Shown here in pieces: positions 5,106 to 6,357 of a stretch of 6,357 bases of DNA. Both the position numbers and the translations under genes were made by a program. Numbering within the stretch: the stretch's first letter is position 1; each line of letters opens with the position of its first letter. The notes under the pieces are model-generated. The model was not told the DNA's origin. It saw only the letters and a program-made list of their open reading frames with translations, and did no database searches. This DNA comes from Ruminococcus flavefaciens. GTDB lineage: Bacteria > Bacillota > Clostridia > Oscillospirales > Ruminococcaceae. Location: assembly GCA_902792495.1 (NCBI GenBank), contig CADBAC010000127.1, forward strand, positions 1 to 6,357, given 5' to 3'.

Positions 5106-5135
5106 CTGTATTTATATAAATGCAGTTGATTTTTT
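5106..5135 (+). terminator. Possible weak intrinsic terminator
   Basis: CTGTATTT (5106-5113) pairs with AAATGCAG (5118-5125), including one G-U pair, around the loop ATAT; TTGATTTTTT follows. The stem is AT-rich, so termination would be inefficient. It lies just beyond the structured RNA and may end it. The T-run overlaps the -35 box of the next promoter. Confidence 0.4.
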
Positions 5136-5154
5136 AATATGTATGGTGTATAAT
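5126..5154 (+). promoter_or_regulatory. Promoter of the lipoprotein gene
   Basis: TTGATT (5126-5131), a 17-nt spacer and a perfect TATAAT (5149-5154) lie about 30 nt before the lipoprotein start. Transcription should begin near 5161, followed by the site AAGGAGAGACAT and ATG at 5186. Confidence 0.8.
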
Positions 5155-5185
5155 AATGCTATCAATCTTTTTTAAGGAGAGACAT

Positions 5186-6357
5186 ATGAAAAAAATCATA
5201 ACAAGCATTCTGGCATTTTCCCTTACCGCAGCCTTATTTACAGGATGCGGACAGACCGATAATTCCGATGAAAGCTCGGTAAGTTCAGTTGTTGAAGCCG
5301 GAACAACCGAGAGCGAAAGCGAGACTGCTCCCGAAACCACAGCTTCCACTGCTGACACCGGGACAACTACAGCTGAAACCACCGAAACTTCAACAGCTGA
5401 TGCATCTGTGGAAAACGCTGAACTCTCAGGCGATTACGAAGATGTTATCCGTGATTTCTATGAAGCCACCAACAGCAACGACTATGAAGCCCTGATGAAA
5501 ACAACATATCCTGCTAAGATAGTGGAAGGTATGCTGGGACTCATAAACCGTGACCCTGACGGCTTCAATGATGAAATGGGACAGAGCGATTCATCTTACG
5601 AAATAACCGATATTATCGAAGTTGGTCCTATGACTCAGGAAGAACTCGATGCCAATGTAATGTTACTAAACAACATTGCAGGAGGCCTTGATATACTGAA
5701 AGAACACGGCGGAGACCCCGAATCACTCAGCGATGAGGAACGTAAAAAGGTTTCCGATGCTATCATGGGAATGGGTGACCCTGATGGCGCTGACATCCCA
5801 GATTACTATTCCTCATCAAAGGGATTCGATGTTACGGTGCGCTACAATAAAGACGGCAAAGCAGACGAGGATTATTTCTACGTTTTCTACATTGACGGCG
5901 AAGGCTGGAAGGTCAACAACTCCATGAGGAAATTCGTCAAGAAAGCAAAGAATGCCTCTGCAAATGCCGGCGCTAAGAACTTATATAACGCCTTCAACGC
6001 TGCACTTATTGATGCAGAAGACGGCGGCATGGATCTGAGCGGTGTGTACATTATCGGTTCTGACGAAAGCATGAACTACAATGTACCATCCTCGGTAAAT
6101 ACCGCAGAAGTATTGAAATTAGCAGCAAACTACTATGATGAGATCGATGACTACGATTTCTTTTTCATCGTCAATAACGGTTCCTGCATTTACTCTGCTT
6201 CTGATAAAAAAGACGACGAAGATGTTTTCGGAACTTACCCGGTAGATCAAATCCCTGCTGCTCTTTCTACCATAGATGGAAGCAGGATCGACACTGTCGA
6301 AAAAGTCTCTATGGATACCTATACTTTTGAAGAATTATTTGAACTTGCTAAGAAAAC
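5186..6357 (+). CDS. Secreted lipoprotein of unknown function, 3' end beyond window
   Basis: An open frame of 390 codons with no stop up to the window end. It starts with ATG after a strong AAGGAG site. MKKIITSILAFSLTAALFTGC (1-21) is a lipoprotein signal peptide: KK, a hydrophobic core, and a lipobox ending F-T-G-C, with C21 as the lipidated residue. Residues 22 to about 80 are a Ser/Thr/Glu/Ala-rich low-complexity linker, as in cell-wall-spanning tethers. A first globular region (about 83-248) starts DYEDVIRDFYEATNSNDYE, which recalls NTF2-like or DUF4878-like extracellular domains, and ends in strands VTVRYN, YFYVFYIDG and GWKVNN. A second region (from about 250) starts with an Ala/Asn/Lys-rich helix (KNASANAGAKNLYNAF) and then GVYIIGSD. 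The protein should sit outside the membrane. I do not recognise the family with certainty; its position downstream of a structured RNA may be coincidental. Confidence 0.85.
   Translation, partial: MKKIITSILAFSLTAALFTGCGQTDNSDESSVSSVVEAGTTESESETAPETTASTADTGTTTAETTETSTADASVENAELSGDYEDVIRDFYEATNSNDYEALMKTTYPAKIVEGMLGLINRDPDGFNDEMGQSDSSYEITDIIEVGPMTQEELDANVMLLNNIAGGLDILKEHGGDPESLSDEERKKVSDAIMGMGDPDGADIPDYYSSSKGFDVTVRYNKDGKADEDYFYVFYIDGEGWKVNNSMRKFVKKAKNASANAGAKNLYNAFNAALIDAEDGGMDLSGVYIIGSDESMNYNVPSSVNTAEVLKLAANYYDEIDDYDFFFIVNNGSCIYSASDKKDDEDVFGTYPVDQIPAALSTIDGSRIDTVEKVSMDTYTFEELFELAKK

Noticed and set aside
5134..6072. Minus-strand and shifted plus-strand frames over the lipoprotein
   Set aside because: The continuous lipoprotein frame with signal peptide, promoter and ribosome binding site explains this stretch.

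Overview
The window looks like chromosomal DNA of a Gram-positive clostridial bacterium. Ribosome binding sites are strong AAGGAGG-type sites, promoters are sigma-A-like, one start codon is TTG, and the right-hand lipoprotein has a long Ser/Thr/Glu linker. A Ruminococcus-like member of the Oscillospiraceae is my best guess; that is an inference from style, not a database match.

Layout. Positions 1-74 are the edge of a probable CRISPR array: one 33-nt repeat at 42-74, with spacer sequence at 1-41. The repeat resembles type III-A repeats. An excellent minus-strand promoter (perfect TTGACA, 17-nt spacer, TATTAT) at 87-115 fires straight into the repeat, so 75-329 is read as the leader and the spacer at 1-41 as the leader-proximal one. 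No cas gene lies in the window.

Positions 330-4758 hold seven tightly packed minus-strand genes. In transcription order they are a Y-family DNA polymerase IV (dinB), an HTH/WYL regulator, a Cass2/GyrI-like effector-binding protein, a RidA-family protein, a TfoX N-terminal-domain protein, a pyridoxamine-phosphate-oxidase-like flavin-fold protein and a second GyrI-like protein. Most neighbours overlap or are 1-10 nt apart. The only sizeable internal gap (56 nt, between the WYL gene and the Cass2-like gene) holds two perfect inverted repeats, so it probably carries an operator and a second promoter. The set suggests a cassette for responding to small molecules or genotoxins: error-prone synthesis plus ligand-binding or detoxifying proteins. 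Its last gene points at the CRISPR leader with no clear terminator between them.

Positions 4759-5185 contain no gene. They hold the dinB promoter with a dyad between its -35 and -10 boxes, then a probable plus-strand structured RNA at 4848-5082. That RNA is closed by a 28-bp long-range helix whose only four non-Watson-Crick pairs are all G-U on the plus strand. It has stable internal hairpins and is followed by a possible terminator and the promoter of the next gene. I could not assign it to a known RNA family, and it is the most interesting unexplained item here.

From 5186 to the window end, on the plus strand, runs a lipoprotein gene (390 codons visible, no stop) with a lipobox, a low-complexity linker and at least two extracellular regions of unknown function.
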